Positions 1-9,294 are shown, counted from the first letter of the stretch. The stretch: DNA of 64,000 nucleotides from Intestinibacillus sp050255995 (GCA_050255995.1 JBFWIM010000001.1:3019-67018); one strand, 5' to 3'. Numbers and translations are program-made. Notes: generated from the sequence alone by a model not told the origin.

Positions 1-1
1 G

Positions 2-1423
2 CTTTCCTTTGTTGTCTGCATTTTGGCCGCCGTCATCATCTTTGTATCGATGGGCATTTCGAGCTACTATTATTCCAACCTGCGCGGCAACCTTGTGACG
101 CGCGCGAGCGAGACCGCCAGCGTGTTCAAAAAATACTGGACGGACAGCGAGGAGCAGTTTATCTCCATGGCCGACCAGCATGTCGCCGACTTTAAGGAAA
201 AGGACAAGCTGGAGCTGCAGTTCATCGACCGGTACGGCCGCGTGTTCTGCTCCTCCTCCGGCCTCGCGACCGATTCGATCCCAGGCACGAGCGACGTGCA
301 GCACGCCATGGAGGACAAGCAGATCAGCGTGTACACCGGCGAGGACCCGCAGACGGATGAGCGCGTGATGAGCGTCAGCGCCCCGCTGACGACCAGCCAC
401 GGCGATATGGTCGGCGCGGTGCGCTACATCACCTCGCTCGCGCTGGCCGAGCGGCAGATCGCGCTGGTCATCCTCATTTCCATCGCGGGGAGCCTGGTGT
501 TTCTGGTACTGGTCGTGCTGTCCAACCGTTATTTTATCAAATCCATTCTGGAGCCTGTCATGAGAATCAACGTCATCGCCAAGGAGATCGCGGCGGGGCG
601 GTACGGTATGCGCCTGCACAAGGCGTATGACGACGAGATCGGCGAGCTGTGCGATACGATCAACTACATGTCGGACGAGATCAGCCGCGCCGAGCACATG
701 AAAAACGACTTCATTTCGTCGGTATCCCATGAGTTGCGCACGCCGCTGACCGCCATCGCAGGCTGGAGCGAAACCCTGATTGCGGGCGGCGCGCAGGACA
801 CCGAGGAGACCATGCAGGGTCTGGAAATTATCCAGAAAGAGAGCCGCCGCCTGACCCAGATGGTCGAGGAGCTGCTCGACTTCTCACGCATGGAGAGCGG
901 ACGCATGAAGCTGGAGGTCGAGTCCTTCGACGTTTCCACCGAGCTGTACGAGGCGCTCTACATGTATGAAAACCTGCTTGAGGACGCGGGCATCCGCGTG
1001 CATTATCAGAAGCAGGAAGGCAATTACTTTATCAGCGGCGACCGGCACCGCATCAAGCAGGTGTTCCTGAATATTCTGGACAACGCCGCAAAATACGGCA
1101 AATCCGGCGGACGCATCGAGGTCAGCCTGCTGCGCGAGGGCGGCAACATCGTCGCCTGCGTGCGTGACTGGGGCGTGGGCATCCCGGAGGCGGAGCTGCC
1201 GTTCGTCAAAGAAAAGTTCTATAAAGGCAGTTCCAAGCAGCGCGGCAGTGGCATCGGGCTGGCCGTCACGGACGAAATCGTGACGCTGCACGGCGGTTCT
1301 CTTGAGATCCGCAGCCGGGCCGGCGAAGGAACCGCCGTATACATCATACTGCCCGCGCTGGAAGCGCATACCGCCATGGGCGTCGAGGGCATCACGGAAC
1401 CTACGGAGGAGACGGAAGAATGA
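2..1423 (+). CDS. Sensor histidine kinase, C-terminal part (5' end outside window)
   Basis: Membrane sensor kinase that would autophosphorylate and pass phosphate to a response regulator, probably encoded just upstream of the window. The reading frame is open to base 2, so the gene is truncated by the window edge; the TTG at 23 is not the true start. The order is end of a first membrane segment, an extracellular sensor region (about 60-450), a second membrane segment (about 460-530), HAMP, HisKA with the H-box SVSHELRTPL (His at 728-730), and an HATPase_c domain with N-box and DWGVGIP / GSGIGLAV G-boxes. It resembles the PhoR/ResE/WalK class, but the ligand cannot be read. Its stop overlaps the next start (ATGA), so the two genes are probably translationally coupled. 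Confidence 0.9.
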   Translation, partial: LSFVVCILAAVIIFVSMGISSYYYSNLRGNLVTRASETASVFKKYWTDSEEQFISMADQHVADFKEKDKLELQFIDRYGRVFCSSSGLATDSIPGTSDVQHAMEDKQISVYTGEDPQTDERVMSVSAPLTTSHGDMVGAVRYITSLALAERQIALVILISIAGSLVFLVLVVLSNRYFIKSILEPVMRINVIAKEIAAGRYGMRLHKAYDDEIGELCDTINYMSDEISRAEHMKNDFISSVSHELRTPLTAIAGWSETLIAGGAQDTEETMQGLEIIQKESRRLTQMVEELLDFSRMESGRMKLEVESFDVSTELYEALYMYENLLEDAGIRVHYQKQEGNYFISGDRHRIKQVFLNILDNAAKYGKSGGRIEVSLLREGGNIVACVRDWGVGIPEAELPFVKEKFYKGSSKQRGSGIGLAVTDEIVTLHGGSLEIRSRAGEGTAVYIILPALEAHTAMGVEGITEPTEETEE

Positions 1424-2388
1424 ACCATCAGGATGGGGCGCAGGCGTGCTCCGCAAAGAAAACCACCATCGGCGGGCAGGCGATCATTGAAGGCATCGTC
1501 ATGAAGGGCCCCCGCGCTTCCAGCACCGTTGTGCGCAAGGCGAACGGCGAGCTGGTGATCCGCGACAAGGATACGCCGCCGCTGACGGAAAAAAGCAGTA
1601 TTTACGGCTGGCCGGTCGTGCGCGGCGCGGTCAACCTGTTTATGGCGCTCAAGGACGGCATGGAGGCCATTAACTACTCCGCGCAGTTTTTTGAGGACGG
1701 CGAGGAGGTCGGAGAGCCCTCCAAGTTTGAGAAATGGCTGGAAAAGCACCTCGGGTCGCAGAAGCTGGAAAAACTGGTCATGGGCTTTGCCACGGCGGTC
1801 GGCATCGCGCTGCCCGTGCTGCTGTTTATCCTGCTGCCCACCTTTCTCGCGGGTTTCCTGCCGGAGGATGTCCACTCGCTCGCGCGCAATCTGGTAGAGG
1901 GCGCGGTGCGCGTGGTCGTTTTTCTGGGCTTTATGTGGGCGGTATCGCACATGAAGGATATCCGCCGTACTTTTGAGTACCACGGCGCGGAACACAAGAC
2001 GATTTTCTGCTATGAGGCGGGGGACGCGCTGACGGTCGAAAATGTGCGCGCGCAGGGGCGGTTTCATCCGCGCTGCGGCACGAGCTTTCTGTTCGTCGTC
2101 ATCATCATCGCGACGGTGGTATCCTCCATTGTGTTCGCGTTCCTCCAGCCGACCAATCCGCTGATCCGCGCGCTGCTGCATCTGTTGCTGCTGCCGTTCG
2201 TCGTCGGCCTGTCCTACGAGGTCAACCGCTACGCCGGCCGGCGTGACAACACGTTCACCGGTATCCTGCGCTGGCCGGGGCTGCAGCTCCAGCGCCTGAC
2301 CGTGTTTGAGCCCGACGACAGCATGATTGAGGTCGCCATTGAGGCGATGCGCCGCGTCATTCCGGACGACGGGAGCGACAACTGGTAA
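1420..2388 (+). CDS. DUF1385 family membrane protein (YqhQ-like)
   Basis: Conserved Firmicutes membrane protein of 322 residues and unknown biochemical role. The N-terminal segment TTIGGQAIIEGIVMKGP is the DUF1385 signature, and PRCGTSFL together with the HGAEHKTI motif (about residues 186-193) are conserved in the family. Three or four hydrophobic segments lie between residues 125 and 280. It starts within the kinase stop codon (ATGA overlap) and is followed after 38 bases by prmC, the neighbour this family commonly has in clostridia; prfA, often next in that cluster, is not here. Family assignment is firm; function is unknown. Confidence 0.85.
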   Translation: MNHQDGAQACSAKKTTIGGQAIIEGIVMKGPRASSTVVRKANGELVIRDKDTPPLTEKSSIYGWPVVRGAVNLFMALKDGMEAINYSAQFFEDGEEVGEPSKFEKWLEKHLGSQKLEKLVMGFATAVGIALPVLLFILLPTFLAGFLPEDVHSLARNLVEGAVRVVVFLGFMWAVSHMKDIRRTFEYHGAEHKTIFCYEAGDALTVENVRAQGRFHPRCGTSFLFVVIIIATVVSSIVFAFLQPTNPLIRALLHLLLLPFVVGLSYEVNRYAGRRDNTFTGILRWPGLQLQRLTVFEPDDSMIEVAIEAMRRVIPDDGSDNW

Positions 2389-2426
2389 AACGTCCAGGGG
2401 GATTTACAGAGCCGGGTGATAGAGAT

Positions 2427-3314
2427 ATGACAGAAACAATCAACGACCTTTACATGAGCCTGCGGCGGCGGTTCCGCGAAGCGGAGCTGCCCATGCCGTC
2501 GCTGGAGGCGCGCGAGCTGACCGCCGCGGCTGCCGGGGTGGACAAGCGGCAGACCGCGAACTGGGGACACATCTACCTGACCGAAGCGACGGTCGCGCGC
2601 GCCGAGGAGCTGGCGGACCGCCGTCTGCGCGGCGAACCGCTCGCCTATCTGCTGGGCGAATGGGACTTCTGCGGCCTGACCCTCAAGGTAACAAAGGACG
2701 TGCTCATTCCGCGCTCGGATACCGAGCGGCTGTGCGAGCTTGCCATCGGCCAGGCGCAGAAGGTGGTCAACCCGCGCGTGCTCGACCTGTGCTGCGGTTC
2801 GGGATGCATCGGCGTGGCGCTGCTGAAAAATGTGGAGGACGCGCGCGTTGTGGCGGTCGATGTGTCCGAGGAGGCGCTTGCCGTCACGCGGGAAAACGCG
2901 TACCGCTGCGGCGTCAGCTCCCGGCACATCGCGCTGCGCGGCGATGCGCTCGCCGCGCCGGACGAGCGGCTCGGGCATTTTCATTTGCTTGTGTGCAACC
3001 CGCCGTATATCACGGCCGAGGAAATGTGCGGGCTGGACCGCGACGTACGCGATTATGAACCGGTGCTCGCGCTCTTCGGCGGGGACGACGGCCTGGACTT
3101 CTACCGCAGCATCGCCGCCCGCTGGAAGGACGCCCTGCTGCCGGGCGGCATGGCGCTCTTTGAGTGCGGATACCGGCAGTACAGTCAGGTTGCGGGTATT
3201 CTGGAGGAGCACGGCTGGCGCGCCATCGACATTCAGGAGGATCTTTCGGGCGTGCTGCGCATTGTCACGGGCGTCCGCCCGGACGAACCGGAGGGGCACG
3301 AGCCGATGGAGTGA
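2427..3314 (+). CDS. prmC: Peptide chain release factor N5-glutamine methyltransferase PrmC
   Basis: SAM-dependent methyltransferase that modifies the glutamine of the GGQ motif in release factors RF1/RF2. At 295 residues it has the usual length. The N-terminal helical domain is followed by a Rossmann-type domain with the SAM loop VLDLCCGSGCIG and the substrate motif NPPY (CNPPYIT), diagnostic of glutamine/asparagine/adenine-N methyltransferases. The sequence AYLLGEWDFCGL before the domain is also typical of PrmC. It follows the DUF1385 gene and precedes recA, which has its own promoter. Confidence 0.93.
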   Translation: MTETINDLYMSLRRRFREAELPMPSLEARELTAAAAGVDKRQTANWGHIYLTEATVARAEELADRRLRGEPLAYLLGEWDFCGLTLKVTKDVLIPRSDTERLCELAIGQAQKVVNPRVLDLCCGSGCIGVALLKNVEDARVVAVDVSEEALAVTRENAYRCGVSSRHIALRGDALAAPDERLGHFHLLVCNPPYITAEEMCGLDRDVRDYEPVLALFGGDDGLDFYRSIAARWKDALLPGGMALFECGYRQYSQVAGILEEHGWRAIDIQEDLSGVLRIVTGVRPDEPEGHEPME

Positions 3315-3345
3315 CGGTATGCATTCCGCCTTTATAAAAAATATT

Positions 3346-3384
3346 CGAACATATGTTGCAATTCCCGCCGGCGTGTGGTATTAT
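3346..3384 (+). promoter_or_regulatory. recA promoter with overlapping SOS (LexA/DinR) box
   Basis: A promoter TTGCAA (3356-3361), 17 bp, TATTAT (3379-3384) is overlapped at its -35 element by CGAACATATGTTGC (3346-3359). That is a near-perfect match to the Gram-positive SOS box CGAACRNRYGTTYC. Binding of LexA here would block -35 recognition, the classical arrangement for recA. Confidence 0.85.
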
Positions 3385-3494
3385 ATGAGCACTTGGTGAG
3401 GACAGGCCGAAGGCGAAAGACAAGCTTTAGGCGCATATGCCCTTGCGGGACAATAAGGCTGCACACAAAACAGCCGCGACAGGGAGGAACACGC

Positions 3495-4652
3495 ATGGCA
3501 ACCAAAAAGCACATTGAGCCGGTTGTGCCGGCTACCGATAAGAAAAAGGCGCTGGAGGCGGTGCTGGGGCAGATTGAAAAGAATTTTGGTAAGGGCGCCG
3601 TCATGCGGCTTGGCGAGAACGCCGGGATGCACGTGGACCATATCCCGACCGGATCCATCGGCCTGGACACTGCGCTTGGCATCGGCGGCCTGCCGCGCGG
3701 CCGTATCGTGGAGATTTACGGGCCGGAATCCTCCGGTAAGACCACGGTGGCGCTGCACGCGGTCGCGCAGGCGCAAAGGCTGGGCGGCGAAGCCGCATTC
3801 ATCGACGCGGAGCACGCGCTCGACCCGATCTATGCCCGGGCGCTCGGCGTGGATATCGACAGTTTGCTGGTCTCGCAGCCGGATACCGGCGAGCAGGGGC
3901 TTGAGATTGCGGAAGCGCTCGTGCGCTCCGGCGCGGTCGATATTGTCGTCGTCGACTCGGTCGCGGCGCTCGTGCCGCGCGCCGAAATCGAGGGCGAGAT
4001 GGGCGACTCCTTCGTCGGCCTGCACGCCCGCCTGATGAGCCAGGCGCTGCGCAAACTCGCCGGCTCCATCGCAAAGTCCCAGTGCGTCGTCATTTTTATC
4101 AACCAGCTGCGTGAAAAGGTCGGCGTGGTATACGGCAACCCCGAAGTTACGACGGGCGGCCGCGCGCTCAAGTTCTACGCCTCTGTGCGCATCGACGTGC
4201 GCCGCACGGAGCACCTCAAAAACGGTACCGAGCTGATCGGCAGCCATACGCGCTGCAAAGTGGTCAAAAACAAGGTTGCGCCGCCGTTTAAGGAGGCCGA
4301 ATTCGACATTATGTACGGCGAGGGCATTTCCTTCACCGGCGAGCTGGTCGATCTCGGCGTGAAATACAGTCTGGTCCAGAAGTCCGGCGCGTGGTTCTCC
4401 ATGGGCGAAACGCGGCTCGGACAGGGGCGCGACGCGGCCAAGCAGTACTTTAAGGATCATCCGGAGATCGGGGAAAAGCTCCACCTTGAGATTCTCGAAG
4501 CCATCCAGACGGAGCAGGCGGAACAGCGCAGCACGATGAAGGCTGCGAAGCCCGCAGGTACTCCGGCGGCAGTGCCCGTCGCCAAGGCCGCGCCGGCCTC
4601 TTCGGCCAAGGCGGTCTCCATCGACGCGGACGATTTTGACGATGTGGAATAA
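3495..4652 (+). CDS. recA: Recombinase RecA
   Basis: ATP-dependent strand-exchange protein and co-protease for LexA, 385 residues. The start at 3495 is preceded by AGGGAGG (3481-3487); the frame is open upstream to 3375, but that would read through the promoter leader. Visible elements are the RecA N-terminal region KKALEAVLGQIEKNFGKGAV, Walker A GPESSGKTT, Walker B IVVVDSVAALVP, the FINQLREKVG loop and the L2 region PEVTTGGRALKFYAS. The C-terminal tail is Ala/Pro rich and ends acidic (DADDFDDVE). recX follows directly. Confidence 0.98.
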   Translation: MATKKHIEPVVPATDKKKALEAVLGQIEKNFGKGAVMRLGENAGMHVDHIPTGSIGLDTALGIGGLPRGRIVEIYGPESSGKTTVALHAVAQAQRLGGEAAFIDAEHALDPIYARALGVDIDSLLVSQPDTGEQGLEIAEALVRSGAVDIVVVDSVAALVPRAEIEGEMGDSFVGLHARLMSQALRKLAGSIAKSQCVVIFINQLREKVGVVYGNPEVTTGGRALKFYASVRIDVRRTEHLKNGTELIGSHTRCKVVKNKVAPPFKEAEFDIMYGEGISFTGELVDLGVKYSLVQKSGAWFSMGETRLGQGRDAAKQYFKDHPEIGEKLHLEILEAIQTEQAEQRSTMKAAKPAGTPAAVPVAKAAPASSAKAVSIDADDFDDVE

Positions 4653-4692
4653 GCGCCCTGCCGCGCACCGCGCGGCGGACGAAGGCGGCGGT

Positions 4693-5175
4693 ATGGATGC
4701 GCAGGATTATGAGGCAGCCTGCCAAAAGGCGCTCGACGCCGCAGCAAAGCAGCTCGCCTGCCGGGCGCTGAGTCAAAAACAGCTGCGGGACAAGCTGCTT
4801 GCCAGGGGCTTTGCGGAGGATGCGGCGGATTATGCGGTCGCCTGGCTGGAAGCGCACGGTCTGCTGAACGACGAGGCGTTTGCCGCGAGCGTGACGCGCG
4901 TCTATGAACGGCGTGGCTACGGTGAAAACCGCATCCGGCAGGAGCTGCGGCGGCGTGGGGTCGGCCGCGATGCGGCGGAGGAAGCGCTGGAGCAGTTTTC
5001 GCCCGATCTTGCGCAAATGACCGCGCTGCTCGATAAGCGCCTGCACGGCGACCTGTCCGACCGGCGTGAGGTCGACAAGGCTGTCGCCGCGCTGCAGCGG
5101 CGCGGCTACCGCTGGGACGACATCCGCGCGGCGCTCCGGGCCTATGGCGCGGAGGGCGGCGACGAAGATTCCTGA
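4693..5175 (+). CDS. recX: Regulatory protein RecX
   Basis: Small helical modulator of RecA filaments, 160 residues from the chosen ATG at 4693, which has GAAGGCGG upstream. An in-frame ATG at 4636 would overlap the end of recA and add 19 residues. Three-helix repeats with the RecX-type sequences ALSQKQLRDKLLARGF, WLEAHGLLNDEAFA and ALQRRGYRWDDIRAALR are visible. It lies 40 bases after recA and is probably co-transcribed, and so SOS-induced, with it. Confidence 0.9.
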   Translation: MDAQDYEAACQKALDAAAKQLACRALSQKQLRDKLLARGFAEDAADYAVAWLEAHGLLNDEAFAASVTRVYERRGYGENRIRQELRRRGVGRDAAEEALEQFSPDLAQMTALLDKRLHGDLSDRREVDKAVAALQRRGYRWDDIRAALRAYGAEGGDEDS

Positions 5176-5196
5176 GCACGCTGGACGGAGGTACGG

Positions 5197-5448
5197 ATGG
5201 AGTTTTTACGCAGGTACGGTCTGCTGCTCGCGGCGCTTGCCGCGCCAGTCGTGCTGTTTGGCTTTCCGCAGGTTGAGCACGGGCTGAAATACTTCCATGT
5301 GGCCTGCATTGTGGCGTCCACATTTGTCGGGCGTAGTTTTATCCGGGAGGGAGACAGCCGGGGCTGGGCGATCCAGTCCGGCGCGCTGCTCGTCCACGCG
5401 GCCCTTCTGGTCGTAGAGGGCACGGCCTTTGGCGCGCTGATCCAATAG
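5197..5448 (+). CDS. Small hypothetical membrane protein (83 aa)
   Basis: Not recognised. It encodes 83 residues with two or three hydrophobic segments (about 8-22, 33-46, 62-80), consistent with a small integral membrane protein. GACGGAGG lies 6-13 bases before the ATG. It sits 21 bases after recX and ends just before a GC-rich hairpin, so it may be the last gene of the recA transcript. Confidence 0.6.
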   Translation: MEFLRRYGLLLAALAAPVVLFGFPQVEHGLKYFHVACIVASTFVGRSFIREGDSRGWAIQSGALLVHAALLVVEGTAFGALIQ

Positions 5449-5459
5449 AGAACGACGAA

Positions 5460-5480
5460 AGGGACGGCGGCGCCGTCCCT
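5460..5480. terminator. GC-rich hairpin between the small membrane gene and rimO
   Basis: A perfect 9-bp stem (agggacggc / gccgtccct) with a 3-base loop. No T-run follows, so it may be an RNA-stabilising or weak termination element rather than a true intrinsic terminator. Confidence 0.4.
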
Positions 5481-5520
5481 GCGGCCGTTTCCGCGGCAAA
5501 TTAGTATAAGGAGAATGTTT

Positions 5521-6849
5521 GTGAGTACAAAAATCGGACTGATATCGCTCGGCTGCTCGAAGAATCTGGTAGACAGCGAGCATATGCTGGCGCTGCTGCG
5601 GGAGCAGGGCTGCGAAATCGTGCCCGACGTGGCCGAGGCTGAGGTCGCGATCGTCAACACCTGCGGTTTCATTGAAGCCGCCAAGCAGGAGGCTATTGAG
5701 ACCATCCTGGAGACCGCCGGATACAAGAACGGCGGCGCGCTGCGCGGGCTGATTGTGACCGGCTGTCTGGCCGAGCGCTACCGCGACGAGATTACCCGCG
5801 AGCTGCCCGAGGTGGACGCGGTGCTCGGCACCGGCAGCTACGAAAACATCGCCGACGCGGTGCGCGAGGTGCTCGCGGGACGCCGGGCGGCCTATTTCAA
5901 GGACGCGGCGACCGCCGCGCTTGAGGGCAGCCGCAACCGGCTGACGCCATCTTACACCGCCTATTTCAAGATTGCCGAGGGCTGCTCCAACCGTTGCGCC
6001 TACTGCATCATCCCCAGGCTGCGCGGCCCCTACCGCAGCCGCGATTTCGACGCGCTGCTTTCCGAGGCGAAGGCGCTCGCGGGCGCGGGCGTGAAGGAAC
6101 TCATCGTCATTGCGCAAGACATCACAAAGTATGGCACGGATCTGTACGGCGAGCGCCGCCTGCCCGCGCTGCTGCGAGAGCTTTGCAAGCTGGACTTCAC
6201 CTGGATCCGCCTGCATTATCTTTACCCGGACCAGATCACAGACGAGATGATCGACGTGATCGCATCCGAAGACAAAATCGTCAAATATCTCGACATTCCG
6301 CTCCAGCATGTTGCCCCGCGTATCCTGCGGGCAATGCACCGTCCGGGCGGGCGCGAGGCGTTTACCCGGCTCATCGGCACGCTGCGCGCGCATATCCCCG
6401 GCCTCGTGCTGCGCACGAGCCTCATCGTCGGCCTGCCGGGCGAGACCGAGGAGGAATTCGCCGAGCTGTGCGCGTTTTTGCAGGACGTGCAGATTGAGCG
6501 CGCCGGCGTGTTTGAATATTCGTCCGAAGAGGGCACCGAAGCCGCCGAACTGCCGGATCAGATCGACGCGGAGACCAAGGAGCGCCGCCGCCTGATTATT
6601 GAGGAGCTGCAGTCAAACGTCATCGACGACTATAACCTCTCGCGTATGCACGAAACGCTGACCGTGCTGTGCGAGGGCTTCGACGAGGACGAGCAGCTGT
6701 ATTTCGGCCGCTCCTACGCCGATTCGGTCGAGGTCGACGGCAAGGTGTTTTTCGATTCGGAGGAACCGGTTCCGCCCGGAGCATTTGTAAAGGTACGCAT
6801 TGACGACAGTCTGGGCGCCGACCTTGCCGGCGTCCGTGTGGAGGGATGA
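5521..6849 (+). CDS. rimO: Ribosomal protein S12 methylthiotransferase RimO
   Basis: Radical-SAM enzyme that methylthiolates an aspartate of ribosomal protein S12, 442 residues. The UPF0004 domain carries three cysteines (LGCSKN, NTCGF, TGCLA); the radical-SAM motif is CSNRCAYC, and a C-terminal TRAM domain ends the protein. The GTG at 5521 is preferred: AAGGAG (5508-5513) is 7 bases upstream, whereas it almost touches the in-frame ATG at 5515. RimO is favoured over MiaB because of the TKIGLISLGCSKNLVDSE N-terminus. pgsA follows 4 bases after the stop. Confidence 0.94.
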   Translation: MSTKIGLISLGCSKNLVDSEHMLALLREQGCEIVPDVAEAEVAIVNTCGFIEAAKQEAIETILETAGYKNGGALRGLIVTGCLAERYRDEITRELPEVDAVLGTGSYENIADAVREVLAGRRAAYFKDAATAALEGSRNRLTPSYTAYFKIAEGCSNRCAYCIIPRLRGPYRSRDFDALLSEAKALAGAGVKELIVIAQDITKYGTDLYGERRLPALLRELCKLDFTWIRLHYLYPDQITDEMIDVIASEDKIVKYLDIPLQHVAPRILRAMHRPGGREAFTRLIGTLRAHIPGLVLRTSLIVGLPGETEEEFAELCAFLQDVQIERAGVFEYSSEEGTEAAELPDQIDAETKERRRLIIEELQSNVIDDYNLSRMHETLTVLCEGFDEDEQLYFGRSYADSVEVDGKVFFDSEEPVPPGAFVKVRIDDSLGADLAGVRVEG

Positions 6850-6853
6850 CGAC

Positions 6854-7438
6854 ATGACAACTGCCAATCAGATTACGATGGTTCGCATCGCGATGATCCC
6901 GTTTTTCGTGTATTTTGCCATGCAGAGCTCGACGGGTGGGCTGACCGCCGCGCTCGCGCTGTTCTGCATCGCGTCGTTCACCGACTTTCTGGACGGCTAT
7001 GTCGCCCGGAAGTACAATCAGGTCACGGATTTCGGCAAGTTCGTCGATCCGCTCGCGGACAAGCTGCTGGTCACCGCCGCGCTGCTGATTTTCATCGAAA
7101 AGGGTGTTTTCCCGGCATGGATGGTGTTCATCATCCTGGCGCGTGAGTTCATCATCACCTCGCTGCGCAATGTGGCGGCCGCCAAGGGCCGTGTGCTGGC
7201 CGCCGCGTGGACAGGCAAGGTCAAGACCGTGGTGCAGATCGCGGGTATCATCCTGATGTTCGCCATGCTGATCGCCGCGGCAATGGAAGCGATTCCGGAC
7301 GTGGAGCAGGCGGCGCCGGCGCCGATGTATTTGGGGATTGCAACGCTTATGACGCTCGTCACGCTGTATTCGGGCTTTGACTACATGGTCAAAAACTGGG
7401 ATATCGTCAAGGAAGGCGCGGGCAAGCCAAAGGCATGA
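6854..7438 (+). CDS. pgsA: CDP-diacylglycerol--glycerol-3-phosphate 3-phosphatidyltransferase
   Basis: Membrane enzyme of phosphatidylglycerol synthesis, 194 residues, four or more hydrophobic segments. The CDP-alcohol phosphotransferase motif is seen as DFLDGYVARKYNQVTDFGKFVDPLADK (D-G-x2-A-R-x8-G-x3-D-x3-D with the family's small variations). The ATG at 6854 follows GGAGGGATGAC, and the rimO stop is 4 bases upstream, so the pair forms an operon. The rimO-pgsA order is common in Firmicutes. Confidence 0.95.
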   Translation: MTTANQITMVRIAMIPFFVYFAMQSSTGGLTAALALFCIASFTDFLDGYVARKYNQVTDFGKFVDPLADKLLVTAALLIFIEKGVFPAWMVFIILAREFIITSLRNVAAAKGRVLAAAWTGKVKTVVQIAGIILMFAMLIAAAMEAIPDVEQAAPAPMYLGIATLMTLVTLYSGFDYMVKNWDIVKEGAGKPKA

Positions 7439-7502
7439 ATGCGCTGTGCGGATAGGAAATGCGGCATTTTGCGGGAGAATCTGCCGCCGGGGGCATGTCG
7501 GC

Positions 7503-7532
7503 TTGACAACAGCCCCCGAACTGCGCTATACT
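7503..7532 (+). promoter_or_regulatory. Promoter of the cysS T-box transcript
   Basis: TTGACA (7503-7508), 18 bp, TATACT (7527-7532). It starts the long untranslated leader of cysS. Confidence 0.8.
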
Positions 7533-7538
7533 GACGGT

Positions 7539-7778
7539 ACTGTGATATGGAAGTATGCAACGACCGGGAAGAGTATCCGCGTTCCGTCCCCGCAAAAGAG
7601 AGGCGCCCCTCCGGCTGAAAGGGCTCTGCGGCAGGGCGTGCGAAGAAGTGCGCCCGCGAGCATCGGGGGCAACGCTCCGCGTCCCGCGCCGCGTTAAGGC
7701 GCCGACGAGTTACAAATCGGAGTGGAAACGCGACTTTTGCCGCCTCCCGGGCTTTCCCCGGCAGGCGGCTTTTGTTTA
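7539..7778 (+). promoter_or_regulatory. T-box riboswitch (tRNA-Cys sensing) upstream of cysS
   Basis: The leader carries the ordered T-box landmarks: AAGAGTA (S-turn strand of the specifier loop, near 7571-7577), AGAGAG (near 7597-7602), GGCTGAAAG (near 7613-7621), and the T-box proper GAGTGGAAACGCG at 7720-7732. The bulge TGGA (7723-7726) is complementary to a UCCA 3' end, matching tRNA-Cys with discriminator U. Candidate Cys TGC specifiers occur at 7639-7641 and 7649-7651. A terminator follows: GCCGCCT (7739-7745) pairs with AGGCGGC (7763-7769) before TTTTGTTT. Uncharged tRNA-Cys would favour the antiterminator and cysS expression. Confidence 0.85.
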
Positions 7779-7872
7779 CCGCTGCCGGATCCGCAGCGGG
7801 TTGATAGACCGGGCCGTTTCGGCGCAAAATGAGTGTAATGGATCGCACTAAAACAATAAAAGGAGCTTACGC

Positions 7873-9294
7873 ATGAAGTTATTCAACACAATGACCCGCC
7901 AGAAGGACGAGTTTGTACCGATTACGCCGGGGGAGGTTAAGATGTACTCCTGTGGGCCGACAGTCTATAACTTTTTTCATATCGGCAACGCCCGCCCGTT
8001 CATCGTGTTTGATCTGCTGCGCCGTTATTTTGAGTACCGCGGCTACAAGGTCACGTTTGTTCAGAACTTCACCGACATTGACGACAAGGTAATTGCGAAG
8101 GCGAACGAGGAGGGCGTGACCTATGACGTCATCGCCGACCGCTATATCAAGGAGTACTTTGTGGACGCGGAGGGTTTAGGAATCCGCCGCGCCACACTGC
8201 ACCCGCGCGCGACCGAGACCATGGACGCCATTATCGACATCGTCAGGAACCTGATTGACAGCGGCCATGCCTATGCCACGCCGGGCGGCGACGTGTATTT
8301 CCGCACCAAGACCTTCCCGGAGTACGGGCAGCTCAGCCATCAGCCGCTTGAGGATCTGCAGGCGGGTGCGCGTATCAGCGTGGGCGAGCAGAAGGAGGAA
8401 CCGATGGATTTCGCGGTCTGGAAGGCCGCGAAGCCGGGCGAGCCGTCCTGGGAAGCGCCCTGGGGCAAGGGACGCCCGGGCTGGCACATTGAATGTTCTG
8501 CAATGGTCAACAAGTACCTCGGCAAGACGATCGATATCCACTCCGGCGGGCTGGATCTGATCTTCCCGCACCACGAGAATGAGATTGCACAATCGGAGTG
8601 CGCCAACGGCTGCAGCTTTGCGAACTACTGGGTGCACAACGGCTTCCTGACCATCGACAACGAGAAAATGTCCAAATCCAAGGGCAATTTCTTTATGGTG
8701 CGCGAGGCGGCGGCGGCTTATGGCTATGAGACCATCCGCATGTTCATGCTGTCCGCACATTACCGCACCCCGCTTAACTACTCCGAGGAGTCGCTGCGTA
8801 TGAACAAGGCTTCGCTGGAGCGCCTGTATGAGGCGCGGAACAATCTGGAGTTCCGCATCACCAAGGCAACGGGCGACGCGCTGACGGCAGGGGAGACCGA
8901 GAAGCTCTCGGCGCTGGGGCAGTACAAGCAGAAGTTCATCGACGCGATGGACGACGACCTCAATACGGCGGACGCGCTCTCCGCCATCTTTGAACTGACG
9001 CGCGATATCAACGGCTATATTTCGCAGAACGCCGACGCGACCCGCGCATTCCTGACTGCGGCGCATGCGCTGTTCATGGAGCTGACCGGCGTGATGGGGA
9101 TCGCGCAGCAGCGCGAGGACGCGGCAGATCCGGACGCCGGGAAAATCGAGGAGCTGATCGCGCAGCGGCAGGCTGCCAAAAAGGCGAAGGATTTTGCCGA
9201 GGCCGACCGTATCCGCGACTATCTGCTGAACGAGATGGGCGTGCAGATTAAAGATACGAGACAAGGCGTACAATGGTCCCGCATCGCACAGTAA
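7873..9294 (+). CDS. cysS: Cysteinyl-tRNA synthetase
   Basis: Class I aminoacyl-tRNA synthetase, 473 residues, the full family length. The HIGH motif appears as FFHIGNARP, the zinc ligands include the Cys of YSCGPTV and of IECSAMV plus the PHHENE segment, and the KMSKS loop is EKMSKSKGNF (codons near 8662-8690). AAAAGGAG precedes the ATG by 9 bases. It is a single-gene T-box-controlled transcription unit. Confidence 0.98.
   Translation: MKLFNTMTRQKDEFVPITPGEVKMYSCGPTVYNFFHIGNARPFIVFDLLRRYFEYRGYKVTFVQNFTDIDDKVIAKANEEGVTYDVIADRYIKEYFVDAEGLGIRRATLHPRATETMDAIIDIVRNLIDSGHAYATPGGDVYFRTKTFPEYGQLSHQPLEDLQAGARISVGEQKEEPMDFAVWKAAKPGEPSWEAPWGKGRPGWHIECSAMVNKYLGKTIDIHSGGLDLIFPHHENEIAQSECANGCSFANYWVHNGFLTIDNEKMSKSKGNFFMVREAAAAYGYETIRMFMLSAHYRTPLNYSEESLRMNKASLERLYEARNNLEFRITKATGDALTAGETEKLSALGQYKQKFIDAMDDDLNTADALSAIFELTRDINGYISQNADATRAFLTAAHALFMELTGVMGIAQQREDAADPDAGKIEELIAQRQAAKKAKDFAEADRIRDYLLNEMGVQIKDTRQGVQWSRIAQ

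Noticed and set aside
7445..7458. A 14-base match (gtgcggataggaaa) between the pgsA 3' flank and the candidate RNA at 43702-43715
   Set aside because: Matches of this length are expected by chance in a window of this size, and the surrounding structure is not shared.
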